Shown here piece after piece: positions 12,735-22,911 of a stretch of DNA of 64,000 nt. Position 1 is the first letter of the stretch, and each line of letters begins with the position of its first letter. The DNA is taken from contig JAJEKV010000004.1 of the NCBI GenBank assembly GCA_021234155.1, positions 29,357,305-29,421,304 of the forward strand. The letters are read 5' to 3'. Both the position numbers and the translations under genes were made by a program. This stretch comes from Isoetes taiwanensis. Its lineage: Eukaryota; Streptophyta; Lycopodiopsida; Isoetales; Isoetaceae. The notes under the pieces are model-generated. The model saw nothing but the letters and a program-made list of their open reading frames with translations. It was not told the origin of the DNA and did not search any database.

Positions 12735-13215
12735 ATTTTCCACCACACTAGGCACCACATAGCATATATTACAGACATTCATCTTACACCTCGTTATTCA
12801 CCACACAAGGCACCACAAAGCATATATTACATAATTTACTGTACACCATATTTTTCACCACACTAGGCACCACATAGCATATATTACAGCATTTATTTTA
12901 CACCATATTTTTCACCACACTAGGCACCACATAGAATATATTACAAAGACTTATTTTACACCATGTTATTCACCACACTAGGCACCACATAGCATATATT
13001 ACAAAGATTTATTTTACACCATCTTATTCACCACACTAGGCACCACAATGCGTATATTTAGAGCATTTATTTTACACCATATTTTTCACCACACTAGGCG
13101 GGCACCACATAGCATATATTACAAAGATGTATTTTGCACCATGTTATTCACCACACTAGGCACCACAAAGCATATATTTACAGCATTTATTTCACACCAC
13201 GTGCCTCACCACACT
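12735..13215 (-). repeat. tandem array of about 60-bp units in the transposase intron
   Basis: About eight copies of a unit of the form CACCACACTAGGCACCACA..GCATATATTACA..ATTTATTTTACACCAT. The array is inside the presumed first large intron of the transposase pseudogene. Each unit carries two or three CACCAC words, the inverse of the GTGGTG iterations left of the gene. Confidence 0.9.
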
Positions 13216-13229
13216 AGGCAAAGACATAT

Positions 13230-13350
13230 CATATATCACAGCATTAATAGGCACCACACACCACAAGCAATCACTAACCACACCAACCACATATCACAAG
13301 CAATCACTAACCACATACCACATACCACATTAACAATAAAAAATGTGGTG
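13230..13350 (-). repeat. CACCACA/ACCACATA cluster
   Basis: Dense ACCACA words, including an AGCAATCACTAACCACA pair, end next to a GTGGTGAAG word at 13,347. It continues the composition of the 60-bp array in a less regular form. Confidence 0.6.
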
Positions 13351-14345
13351 AAGATGAAGAAATGAAATAACCCGTGATTCTTCCGGATAGTGAGTGGCAT
13401 GATCCTCTCTTACATTTCGTTCCAATCTTCTTCAACTTAACATCCTTTGCATTTGGAGAGACCCTCTTTTGTTTTTGGGTCCAAAATTGCTGCACAAGTT
13501 CTATGACGAGAATTGGGAATTGCACCGCTCTTCTAACTCTTTTGTACAAAACCCATTTTTCCTCTTTGCAATCTATCTCTTACCTCTTCAATTTTGCTTT
13601 GGTAAGATTCCTAGGATGAACACCCGTAGGTTTACCAAAACCCCCGAAAGCACGCAGCGGGATTAGCACTTTCGGTAATGCTTCGCTACGGCCATAGCAA
13701 AGCCAACTACTCTTGGTCGCTAAAACCATCATTCTTTGTTAGACTTCTTCACAAATTGAATGGAAGCCACGAGGTTCTTGACCACAATGCTCTTGGCTTG
13801 CAAATCTTTCAGCTCTTCACCAAGTCATTTTTGTCCATTGTGTCATCTTCCAGGAAATCTCGTAAAACCTCTTTCTTATCACTGTCAGCCAAGCCTTTAG
13901 TGGTGCTATGAAATGAAGATAATAATTTCAACACCATCCGACGCCTAGTAGAGGCCGTTCTGGTGGATCCTCCCTCTGCTGATGCAATTTTTGCTAATTC
14001 TTCTTTAGCTTCCCTTTTTCTTTTCCTTTGGCGTCTTTTATGATCCCGTTCTTGTTCTGGAGTTCTCTTTCTCACACCTGTGCTCCGGTTTGAGATTTTA
14101 GGCAGATTTGCTTCCAAATTAAATGATTCAAAGTATGAACCGGATTGATCCACAACTGGATTAAGCGCCATAGCCGTGTGCTTCAGGAAAGGCGCGGGTG
14201 GGTTTAGGAATCGGTTAGGTGGAAATTGGAATGGGACGGGTGGCATAGGAAATTGGAATGGGACAGGTGGCGTGAGAATCGGGTCGTTGCAATTCAAGAA
14301 ATGATTGAATCCGGGTAGTTATGCACTAGGCGCCAAACAAACATT

Positions 14346-14425
14346 TAAAATCGCACCACAAATTTGATATCTCCCACCACATTTTTAGGGGGGACAGGGG
14401 GGACACCCAGGGTGTTCCACTACAA
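14346..14425 (-). repeat. possible right subterminal region of the DNA transposon
   Basis: Just upstream of the transposase N-terminus the sequence carries CACCACA and CCACCACA, then GGGGGGACA repeated twice, then the small palindrome ACACCCAGGGTGT. No matching left terminus was found, so this is not a proven end. Confidence 0.3.
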
Positions 14426-15383
14426 CATGCTTTCACCCTATAGTTGGAGCATCACAATCTGGAGTGATCTAACACTATATTTTTATTGACAACTTATCCG
14501 TCTGTAACTACGGCAAGCCTTGCCACAATTATTAAACTTAGGGTGTCATTATGCACTCTTCAAAGTATACCATCAGTTCACTTTGTCTACAGAACGGAAG
14601 CTCATAAATAGTGGGAATGAAATCATGCTTCTGAATTCAAGAAGTTGGAAAGGACAACAAGTTACCATGGGATATGCTTAACTGCTTGGATGGAATATTC
14701 AACTACGGATGTTCTCAACTCCTCAGTAGAAATTTATAGCCCATTGCCTCAATGAGATAAAATTGCACCGTTGTTCTGTAAAGATGGAGATTAGACATTG
14801 TGGACCATGAATAGGTACAAAATTCTTGGTTGACTGGGATTATAGGCCATTTTTATACAGAGTAAAAGTTCCTCCGCCATTGAGGAGCGGCGCTGCTGCC
14901 TTCCATGTTTCTCTGTTTTCCTTTGCCCACCCAAATCCCCTGATTATGCCCTGTTTCTCTCTTTCCCTGTTTTCCTTACCCCACCCGAATCCCCTGTTTC
15001 CCTGTTTATGCTTCTGTCCAAAATCCTGGATTTAGGAGACCACTGAGCATTGCTGAAGATGCGTCTCAGAAACTCAAGAACAGAGACTCAGAACAGAAAC
15101 TCAAGAACAAGACTCAAGATGCGTCTGCAAAAAGGATGAACCGAAACTCAAGAACAGAGACTCAAAAGAAATTTCCAGAGCACGGTTTTGTGACTTGTGC
15201 AAGCGGCGGATTCCTTGAACTAGATAGAAGAAAGATCAGCGGTTTTGAAAGATCAGTTCCGCTATTCCAATAAGCAGCTGCAGATGCCGACACCCATCTC
15301 GCGGACGCCGATCTCGCCGACGCCATAGCCATTCTCGAATGTTGGACAGATTTTCTTTTCGATGCGACGTGGCAAATTTCTAA
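14426..15383. other. no supported gene
   Basis: The stretch holds short pyrimidine-rich duplications (CCCTGTTTCTCTCTTTCCCTG types near 14,900-15,010) and ACTCAAGAACAGAGACTCA repeats near 15,070-15,170. The open frames are compositional. Confidence 0.4.
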
Positions 15384-15416
15384 TGGACGTAATTTCTCCA
15401 AACGCTTATTACGTCC

Positions 15417-15559
15417 GGTAATCTTCATTAGGAGGCCATTACGCGTGTAAAGGGCTCGGCCGCGCTCCGAGGCGGGCGAGAGGCGCAAAGCGCGGTGCGC
15501 CGCCGGGCGGAGCCGCCGAGCCCTTTACACGGCGTAATGTCCTCCTAATGAAGATTACC
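15417..15559. mobile_element. 143-bp palindrome / fold-back element
   Basis: The left arm 15,417-15,460 (starts GGTAATCTTCATTAGGAGG) and the right arm 15,515-15,559 are inverted copies with one mismatch and one indel. The GC-rich centre continues the pairing imperfectly. A separate 9-bp inverted pair GGACGTAAT..ATTACGTCC lies just left (15,385-15,416). It is non-coding and could be a fold-back MITE or the two ends of an element whose interior was lost. Confidence 0.75.
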
Positions 15560-15909
15560 TAGTACATAAAGTTAAGGATTGGGATTTTGTGATGTTATTG
15601 ACATTGGGAAAAAAAAATGTAACTTGGATTGTTCCATCATGTTGCTACGATGTGCAAAAATAAAGGTAAGACAAGCAAAAATAAAAGCAAGGCATTGCTA
15701 CGAATTGCTATGATGGGCAAAAATAAGGTAAGACAAGCAAAAACAAAAATAAAGGTAAGGCAAAGATACAAGATACGTTTTTCAGCCCGTTAGGTTTTTC
15801 CAAAGTATTCAGAGAGCTTCCAATGTGGACGGCATGGGGAAAACGGCTGAACGGCTGATGCTGCTGGCGTTACGGATGAGTCCACCTTCATTCCATTTCG
15901 AATTTTTCC

Positions 15910-18361
15910 ATGCAGGCGGGAGTCGGTGTTGCTTTGGGATCAAATCTGTCAAAGAAAGCTTACATTGAGCATTTCGATCAGAGGTACTTCATATTCTCTT
16001 CATGTCCTTTTCTTTTTGTTGAATTGGATTCAGACAGAAAGTGTCAATGCCTTGCTTCAGAGAAACCTTACTTCATTACATCTGCCCCTTTCTTTTTGAG
16101 AACCTGGCAATGCATAACAGGTAAAACTAATCTCCTCTGCCACTGCCACTACTTTCTCTACTCTAGAGATTGAATTTTCTGATCACATCGCTATCAGTGG
16201 CAAGTAGCAAGTAATAATTTTTTTTCTATCATAGTAGTGGAGAGGAGACAAAGCAGTGGATCATCCGTTATCCAAAGTCCGCGCTTGAATGCATCTCCAA
16301 AGAGGAAGCGCAAAACTTGATCTCCCTTGCAAAGGAAAGGAAGAAACGTCTTGAAGAGAGGGAAGTCGGAAATCTGCAGTGAGGTAAATCAATAGTTTCA
16401 AAGTTACTTCAAAGCTTTAATTTGGTTGTAGATTAGACATGCATGCAAAGTAAAGGACAAAGAAGGATCTAAAACCGTCTTTCAACCATAACAACAAATT
16501 GGATCCTTGCATCTTTTCTCTGTAGATTGCCTAAACCCAAACCTTCCACCTTTTGCCGAACATTGTTGGTGGTATTCCTCCGCATGATAAAACTTCTTAG
16601 CTGGGAGTATTTCAATTACCTCTTCTTGCCAATGATTTTCTACTTCTGTTCTAATGACTCTTGTGCTGCTTTCTCTTGTTCAGGAGTGTAGTAATAAATT
16701 CCTGTCTGTATTGTGTACAAGCATCATTACCCTAGCTTAAAAATGAGCACATTCTTGTTAACATAATCTTAATTTGCCCAACTTAGTATTTTGCTCTTAA
16801 GAAACAAGTCATCTATGCTTTGTCTGAAAATAATCATTATGCAGACTAGAAAAGAGACACAATACAACCATACCAAGCATTTTGGTGTTTCTAGATTATG
16901 CTGCCCCAGAAGCACTCCAATAGCTTATTGTAATCAAGCTCCCTTGGATCATAGTGAACCTAACAACTATCTCAAATCAATATGTATAGTTCCTGGTATA
17001 TGTTTTTATGATATCATGATATTAATAGGGATAATCCATTTTCTTCAATATTTGGTTTCATCATGTTAATATGGCCCGTGTCCTAAGTTTCATAACGAGT
17101 CGGCCCACGTCCTAGCCTTGTAACCTGTCTATGCCCCATTTTTGTACTCTGGAAATGGAGTAATTGGATGATGGGAAGGTTCCAGATTTCAATGATAAAA
17201 ACATAAGGGCATTCTGAAGCTGCCATTAAAGCAGCATTTGGAGCCACAACATCTTTACACCTTTGATGCTTCAGAACCATCTTATTTTCTTATGTTACTG
17301 TTTATTTTTTCCCTCTTCATGATCTCAAAATGTTGGACATTTATAACAAGCCCTAGCCCTGTACGAAGACAAGGTTCAGACATCTAAAGTGTTGTGTAGA
17401 GACTGTAGCTAGTGTTTGCCTAGACCTACCTAGTGCTAGTGTTTGTTCAGTCCTAGAGTGTTAGTATTTGTTCAGACCTACAGTATCCAATATTTTATGC
17501 ATAGCAAAATATCTTTATCATGTTTTTAACAAGAAAAGGCTTGAAAATTATGCCTTTCCATTTGCTTATTGATTTCTGTGTCACTTTGGATGCTTTTCAA
17601 ATCAGTACCATGCTGCCATGCTATACATTTTTTAAATTCTGCCATTAGTACCCTGCTGCCATGCTTTACATTTTGAACATTTTGCCATGATGCATTTTTA
17701 ACATTTTAAGCTCAGCCTATTTTCGGTTACTTTTGAGTTGTTTTTTAAATCAGTCCATTACTGCCCATTAAAAGGACCATGCATGCAGTAAGCCAGAGTA
17801 AAGCATGTTAGCATGTATGTGTAACATTTTCTTCAGTTGATATTTAAGATCAACATATTTTTGAGTGCATGCACCACTGCGCACATCTGATTTAGAGTGC
17901 ATTATTGCTGCAAAATAGAATAAACAGGCTTCTAGTCTAACAAATAGGATTCTAGTTTAGTCGTGCAATCAGGATTTTTCACTTTTAACCCCCCATGCAA
18001 GTAGCAGCTTGTCGATATTGAGCTAATCTTTGATATTATATGACTGACAGGTCAATGATGTACATTACAGGTGCAAGTCAATGAGAAACAAAGCTTGTGT
18101 TATTCAAAGCATAAAGTTGTATGCATGGTGGCATTTGGCAAAGATAAAGTGAGCGATGTAAATAGCAAAGACATACTGGCATTCTGCAAAGACTTCAATG
18201 GTAAGCAAAAGAATGCTTTTCCAAAAATGTCCAAGCTAAGTAGGGCAGGACTTTACAAGCGTTTTGCAGTACTATGTGCGAAGCAGAATTTAGTGCAAAT
18301 ATCCAAAGAGGGATGGAAGACTCAGAAATTTGATCGTTCAACTGTCACAAAGGCAAATTAG
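15910..18361 (+). CDS. tentative multi-exon gene of unknown function
   Basis: Possible exons: 15,910 to about 15,983 (MQAGVGVALGSNLSKKAYIE, then a GT donor); about 16,034-16,120 (ends AACAG/GTAAAA, frame LLHYICPFLFENLAMHN); about 16,231-16,381 (KQWIIRYPKSALECISKEEA, then a charged helix); and a last exon about 18,071-18,361 (VVCMVAFGKDKVSDVNSKD, ends TAG). The first three join in frame with GT/AG borders. The join to the fourth is not resolved. I do not recognise the protein. The last exon has the composition of a real, basic domain. It may be a gene remnant. Confidence 0.3.
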
Positions 18362-18636
18362 TTTTTCAATGTTGTTGCAACATTTTGGATCTCCAGCTAT
18401 TATTGTAACGTTTATCAAAATAAATGTAAGCATTTTTGTTTTCTGATTTCTATTTACATGTCTACTTTTTTATTTTGGAAACACATGCTATTTTGGAATG
18501 AGGTTCTTAAAGAAAAAGCTAATTGGTACCCATAACAGAAACTTACCTTGTTTTTTGGAACGAAGATTTAAAATATGCTGCTAGAGGTTACACATCACAA
18601 GAACTACATTTGAAAAATATATTGTTTTCAGGAACG

Positions 18637-18687
18637 CGGTGATAGAAAAAAGCCAACCACGCGGTGATAGAAAAAAGCCAACCACGG
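18637..18687. repeat. 25-bp tandem duplication
   Basis: GCGGTGATAGAAAAAAGCCA followed by ACCAC occurs twice head to tail without a mismatch. The flanking sequence (18,362-19,790) is AT-rich with no gene seen. Confidence 0.9.
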
Positions 18688-19790
18688 TCCAAACGGTCCA
18701 ATTTTTGCAAACCATGCATGCTTTTTCGAATAATGAGGATTTATCATCATGATTCACCATTAGTTTTTAATATAGTTTGCATTACTTACCACTGGCCATG
18801 GGCAAAAACACATGACATTTTGGTTGGATTGACAAGTACTATTTTGCACATTCTTTTTCTTTTAAGATGCAATGGTTTATATGCTAATTTGATTAATAAG
18901 TACTAATAAATATACATTTTTTTCTCTCGAAATGGCAATGGTTTATAAATATCATGCTTTAGGTTTTTCAACAATTCATTGTTGGTTCCACACACAATCA
19001 CTACTACTTTTATAAGAATACCAATATGAGGTAGACATGGAAATCAAAGTTATTTTAATGTGTTCCCTCCAAACTAATGTCAATTGTATGATATAAAACA
19101 TCATTGGTTTGCTTCCAACACAAGATATTTTACAAATGTAAAGCCATTATCTATTTTGATGGAAAACATGCATTATTTTTTGTAGTAAACTTGGATGCTT
19201 TATTACAGAAAGCAACAATTGCTCATATGACAAAACATTGATGATTCCATGTGGCAACTACTATGAGGTGCACAAATGCTTCAAGAAAAATCCACTGGTA
19301 GTTTACAAATAGAACATGTCTTAGTTTTCTTACTATATTGATATCAACTATTAATTCAAAATATAATTGGCTTACCTTCCGCACAAAATGGTTTGAAGAT
19401 ACAAAGTCACCATTATTTTGAGAGATAAAGTGATAATTGCTTTTATAAAGAGCTTCAATCTTTTAATCTATGCAACCACTAGTGGTTTAAAATGGAATGT
19501 GCCTTAGTTTTATTTACAAGATTAATATAAACCCACAATTGAAAATATAATTGGCTTACCTCCAACATAATATATCTTGAAGATACAAAGCCACCATTAT
19601 TTCGAGATATAACGTGTAACTTGTTTTAGTAAGAAACTTTAAGCCGTTGTTTTATGCAACATCAATGGTTCATGTGACAAGATATTAATGAGCTGATTGG
19701 AACACCATAATGAGTTGTCCAATCCTTTAAAGTTGAAGACACTAGTGGTTTACAACCTATACTATTATTTGAACCACATGTCACATAGCC

Positions 19791-19894
19791 ATAAACCAGG
19801 AAAGTTCACCACTATAAAGAACAATAGTCGTAAACTATGCCAATAAACCAGGAAAGTTCACCACCACAAAGAACACTAGTAGTAAACTATACTA
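19791..19894. repeat. 52-bp tandem duplication
   Basis: ATAAACCAGGAAAGTTCACC and GTAAACTATG recur in the same order in two adjacent copies, followed by a partial third. Confidence 0.75.
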
Positions 19895-20087
19895 GCAAAC
19901 CATAATGGAAAATTATAGTTACTTACTATGTGGATATACCACTTTGAAAAATCTTAAATACAAATCACACTGTTTAACTCCATCTAGTTATTCAACATAT
20001 TAACCCACAGTAATATTAATTTATCCTAGTAGTATAACACAAAAAATAACATAAAAAACTAATAATTTTTTTTTTGGGGCCTTGTGT

Positions 20088-20372
20088 AGGTGGCATGCTT
20101 GAGCCACTGTGGCATGTTGGAGCCTAGGTGGCATGTTTGAGCCACCTTGACATGATGGAGCCTAGGTGGCATGTTGGAGCCCACATAGCATGGTTGAGCC
20201 GCCTTGGCATGTTGGAGCCTTGGTGGCATGTTGGAGCCTTCGTGGCATGTTCGAGCTACCTTGGCATGTTTGAGCCACCTTGGCATGTTGGAGGTAAGGT
20301 GGCATCTTGGAGCGCGCATGGCATGTTTGAGCCTAGGTGGCATGTGAACCACCTTGGCATGTTGACTTTGGC
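20088..20372 (+). repeat. GGTGGCATG minisatellite, locus 2
   Basis: About fourteen units of GGTGGCATGTTGGAGCCTT type, the same family and orientation as 6,905-7,200. Both strands are open through the array, but the resulting peptides are simple repeats. Nothing gene-like follows up to 20,800. Confidence 0.85.
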
Positions 20373-20804
20373 TAACTTTGGTCTCGACAAATGACAACGG
20401 TGTATGAAAGGAGAGAAAATGATATATAAAGAGATGATTTTTTTGGGTGGAATGGTAGTAAAGCCTTGGGAAATAGCAAATCATGCCTTAAGAAGTAACA
20501 TCATGGCTCATGCAAAGTACCATTGAAATTCGAGTGGTCTTCCAAACTTTAACTTTGGTGTCTTCAACCTTTGACTTCAAGTGTTCAAGATGCGTAGGTA
20601 ATCAAATATTCTTCAAGAAATGCCTATATGATGCCAAACTAGTGATGGATATCTTCAAGTTTCACGCTCTACAAGCTCTCACACATACATGTATGAAGTC
20701 AAATGCTAGTGAAGTGTGTTAAGCATGCATATAACTCTTGTATGTTGCCATTTTGTGGCAATAATGGCATGTGGACAACTTGGTCATACATGGATTCTTA
20801 GAAA

Positions 20805-20965
20805 ACCATAAAAAACCACACCTCAAAAAAACAGTACCTTAAAAAACACCACCTTGAAAAAAACATCTCTTCAAAAAACCATACAGCCTAAGAAAACAAC
20901 ACATCCTTAAAAAAGATACTATGCCTGCTTAAGAAACCACACATTCTTAAAAAAAAAAACTATAT
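20805..20965. repeat. degenerate AAAAAACCAC-rich tract
   Basis: Words such as CTTAAAAAACACCACCTTG and CTTAAGAAACCACACATTC recur with an irregular period of about 20-25 bp. It lies directly upstream of the promoter at 21,052. Confidence 0.5.
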
Positions 20966-21051
20966 GGTATTTCATTTGGACACGCATAGCCATAGATTTG
21001 AAGTCTTCCCTATCAGGAACCCCTGTGCACAGAACCCGAGGCATCCCTAGT

Positions 21052-21060
21052 CTATAAAAG
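21052..21060 (+). promoter_or_regulatory. TATA box upstream of the ORF at 21,171
   Basis: CTATAAAAG followed by GGGGGCC lies 119 bp before an ATG. Spacing and sequence fit a plant core promoter with a leader of about 80-90 bases. It does not match the TATA region of the Ty3 LTR (CACCTATATTAG), so it is not the LTR promoter. Confidence 0.55.
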
Positions 21061-21170
21061 GGGGCCTCATTTGTCAATTTCTTCTCCCCAAAACTGCTCT
21101 CAGCCCTTTTGGCGATTTTCTAGCTCCTTGCTCATCCTCATTAGCCATTTTTCACACTCCTTTCAGCTCA

Positions 21171-22683
21171 ATGGCGCCCTCAAGCTTTGTCAGATGGTAC
21201 AATGACTCCAACCACATCCGTGAATTCCCTGCTGAGCAAGCCTTTCATGTCTTTGATCATCTTTTGATCTTCATGCCACTTTGACTAGAACTCCCTACTA
21301 CACTGACATCATTTGCCAATATGACCAGCAGGTTCTACCCTGGGAAGTTAGCTTGCCACCTAGGGGAGGGAAATGTGTTTCCTTAGACTCTCTTACCCAA
21401 GCCATAGGTGGAGGATCCAGGGGCAAGAATAGGCTGTGGGATAGAACTAGAAACATGCCAGACTACATGACCTGTAAGCATCATAGGCATAGGTACGTCT
21501 CGAACCAAGCAGCCTTAGCCTTGTTTATGCAGTACAGGGCAGTCAACCAACCAGGGGAGCCCTCAATTCAACCTTTAGACCTGGCACCTCTCGACACTCG
21601 GAGGCAGCAGATAGGTATTTACGAGATCGAGACGGCGGAGTACGAATACTACGGCTCCACGTCAGAAACACCTATGTTGCAGATTGAGCAGGATTACGAG
21701 GAGGAAGAGGAAGAGAACCCAAGTTGGGAGGTAAGAGAGGCAAGAAGGATGGAGAGGCGTCTAGCTCGGCAGCAGGATGTGCTAAGGCGGGACTTCGAGC
21801 CGCCAATAGGTATCACGGCTCTCACCCCAGTCATCGTCGACGGTGAGGAATACATATTCGCCACCGACATCCTTAACCTTCCCTATTGCCAAGAGGAGGG
21901 CCTCAGGATCGACGAGCTCCTAGGCCTAATTGCACAAGAACAGGGTAGTGATTTCATCGACTACTCCTACCAAGAGATCCCAAGGGAGGTAGCCGAGCGA
22001 CACTCCTATGCAGGGGAAACTATGTCGGACATCCAGGCATACCAACAGATAAGGCAGATGTTTCAACAGCAGCAACCCGACATTCCAGAAGAGGAATTCC
22101 AGGAGATTCAAAGCAGGTTGTACAAACCGGGAAGAGGCCCAAGTTCAAGCCGACCGGTGCCCTCCATGAGCGTGCGTGAAGCATCTAGCAGCATTAATCT
22201 GGAGAAATGTGGAGGGACCACGAAGATCTTACTGCAATAAATGTTTTCGGCGAGGCAGCTCGGAGGAGAGGCACGGGAGCCACGGGGCCGAACAGGGGTA
22301 AATCACTCAGGTACTATCTTCCGGCCCTTAGCCAAGGACAGATGATAGTCTTTCACAAGGAGTTCAGCCCAAGGGGTGAAGAATCAGTGGCGCTCCTCAT
22401 AGCACTTACAGGTTTTGGGCAGCATGCCAAGATAGACTTCGGAATGGACCATGTTTTACTCTTCAAGAGATCCGTAGCCCTTCATGCCCTTGACTTCGCA
22501 AGGGGCCAACTCAGGGATGCGCACTTGGCAGTAGTGGCGGCAACGACACCAGAACTTCCGGCACCACAGATGGCAAGAGCATTGGAGGGAGGATCGGCGG
22601 CAAGAATCCTACAGAACGTCGGCAAGGGCATAGGATTCAAGAATGTCAAGAACTTCTTCAAGTCTATGAAGCGACGTCATTGA
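21171..22683 (+). pseudogene. unrecognised protein gene upstream of Ty3 gag, two frame breaks
   Basis: The ATG at 21,171 opens a frame (MAPSSFVRWYNDSN) that ends at 21,284, where the adjacent frame continues LTRTPYYTDIICQYDQ to 22,240. A third frame continues from about 22,207 to 22,683. Together they make about 500 residues broken by two indels. The middle has an acidic EEEEEENPSW segment and a Gln-rich QQQQPDIPEEEF stretch. The last part has YYLPALSQGQMIVFHKEFS and RGEESVALLIALTGF, and it ends in basic KNVKNFFKSMKRRH. I do not recognise the family. A dedicated TATA box lies upstream and a Ty3 gag follows after 230 bp. It could be an extra ORF of the retroelement, a virus-derived sequence or a captured gene. 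A resemblance to 30K movement proteins is weak and unproven. Confidence 0.45.
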
Positions 22684-22911
22684 AGGAAAACTTGCTTGTT
22701 AATTAATTAAAATGTATTGAAACTCTCTCTTAAGTTAATTTCATGAAATGTATGAAATGTATTTCTATATACTAATTAACGTCCTACCATGATCTTAACT
22801 TGTAAGTGAAATTTTTACATGATTTCTTTTACACCTGACAACAATTCAATTGTAAAAAGAATGATTAATGCATAAAACAAATAACAAGCATTGATGGTTA
22901 ATCCTTGCAGC
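22684..22911 (+). other. AT-rich spacer, possible intron or gag leader
   Basis: The segment is AT-rich and ends ATCCTTGCAG, a good 3' splice site, exactly before the frame that leads into gag (ARNSGSGSQGHGRQHQW). If used, it would connect upstream sequence to gag by splicing. No matching donor is evident. Confidence 0.35.

Larger units (their letters stand above)
10810..14297 (-). pseudogene. DDE-like transposase of an animal-type family, frameshifted
   Basis: Blocks of one protein read in order on the minus strand. The N-terminal region (14,297-13,809) is Pro/Phe-rich, then has a basic KRTPEQERDHKRRQRKRKR stretch. QQFWTQKQKRVSPNAKD follows (about 13,500). After an intron ending CTTGCAG, LQLFRKFKTEHPS and FEKLKPWFVVKL appear (about 12,640). 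Next come CGIKKFPICPHE and VKWEYLDYEKT (about 12,290), VVDFAENYTF (about 12,050), VWDDGEHDT (about 11,905), FSDGAASQFK (about 11,790) and FFGSNHGKGEQDG (about 11,680). The C-terminal domain ends at 10,810 with acidic SDEDSMSDEE. The Asp-containing DFxENY, DDxxHD and SDGAASQ blocks match a transposase-like family widespread in animals and fit a DDE catalytic core by inference. Several frame changes and at least one stop make this copy inactive. Confidence 0.75.

Noticed and set aside
12735-13215. CRISPR-like repeat array
   Set aside because: The units are contiguous tandem repeats without unique spacers, and the DNA is plant nuclear.
12582-13365. His-rich ORFs (IFHHTRHHIAYI type)
   Set aside because: These are plus-strand readings of the 60-bp intron repeat of the transposase pseudogene.
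20059-20484. 141-codon minus and 88-codon plus ORFs with MPPRLQHAKVAQTCHLGSN-type repeats
   Set aside because: They are encoded by the GGTGGCATG minisatellite, open on both strands because the unit lacks stops; the same happens at 6.7-7.3 kb.
21171-22683. Calling the ORF a viral movement protein
   Set aside because: Only a weak RG-plus-hydrophobic pattern is shared with the 30K family and its hallmark Asp is not where expected.
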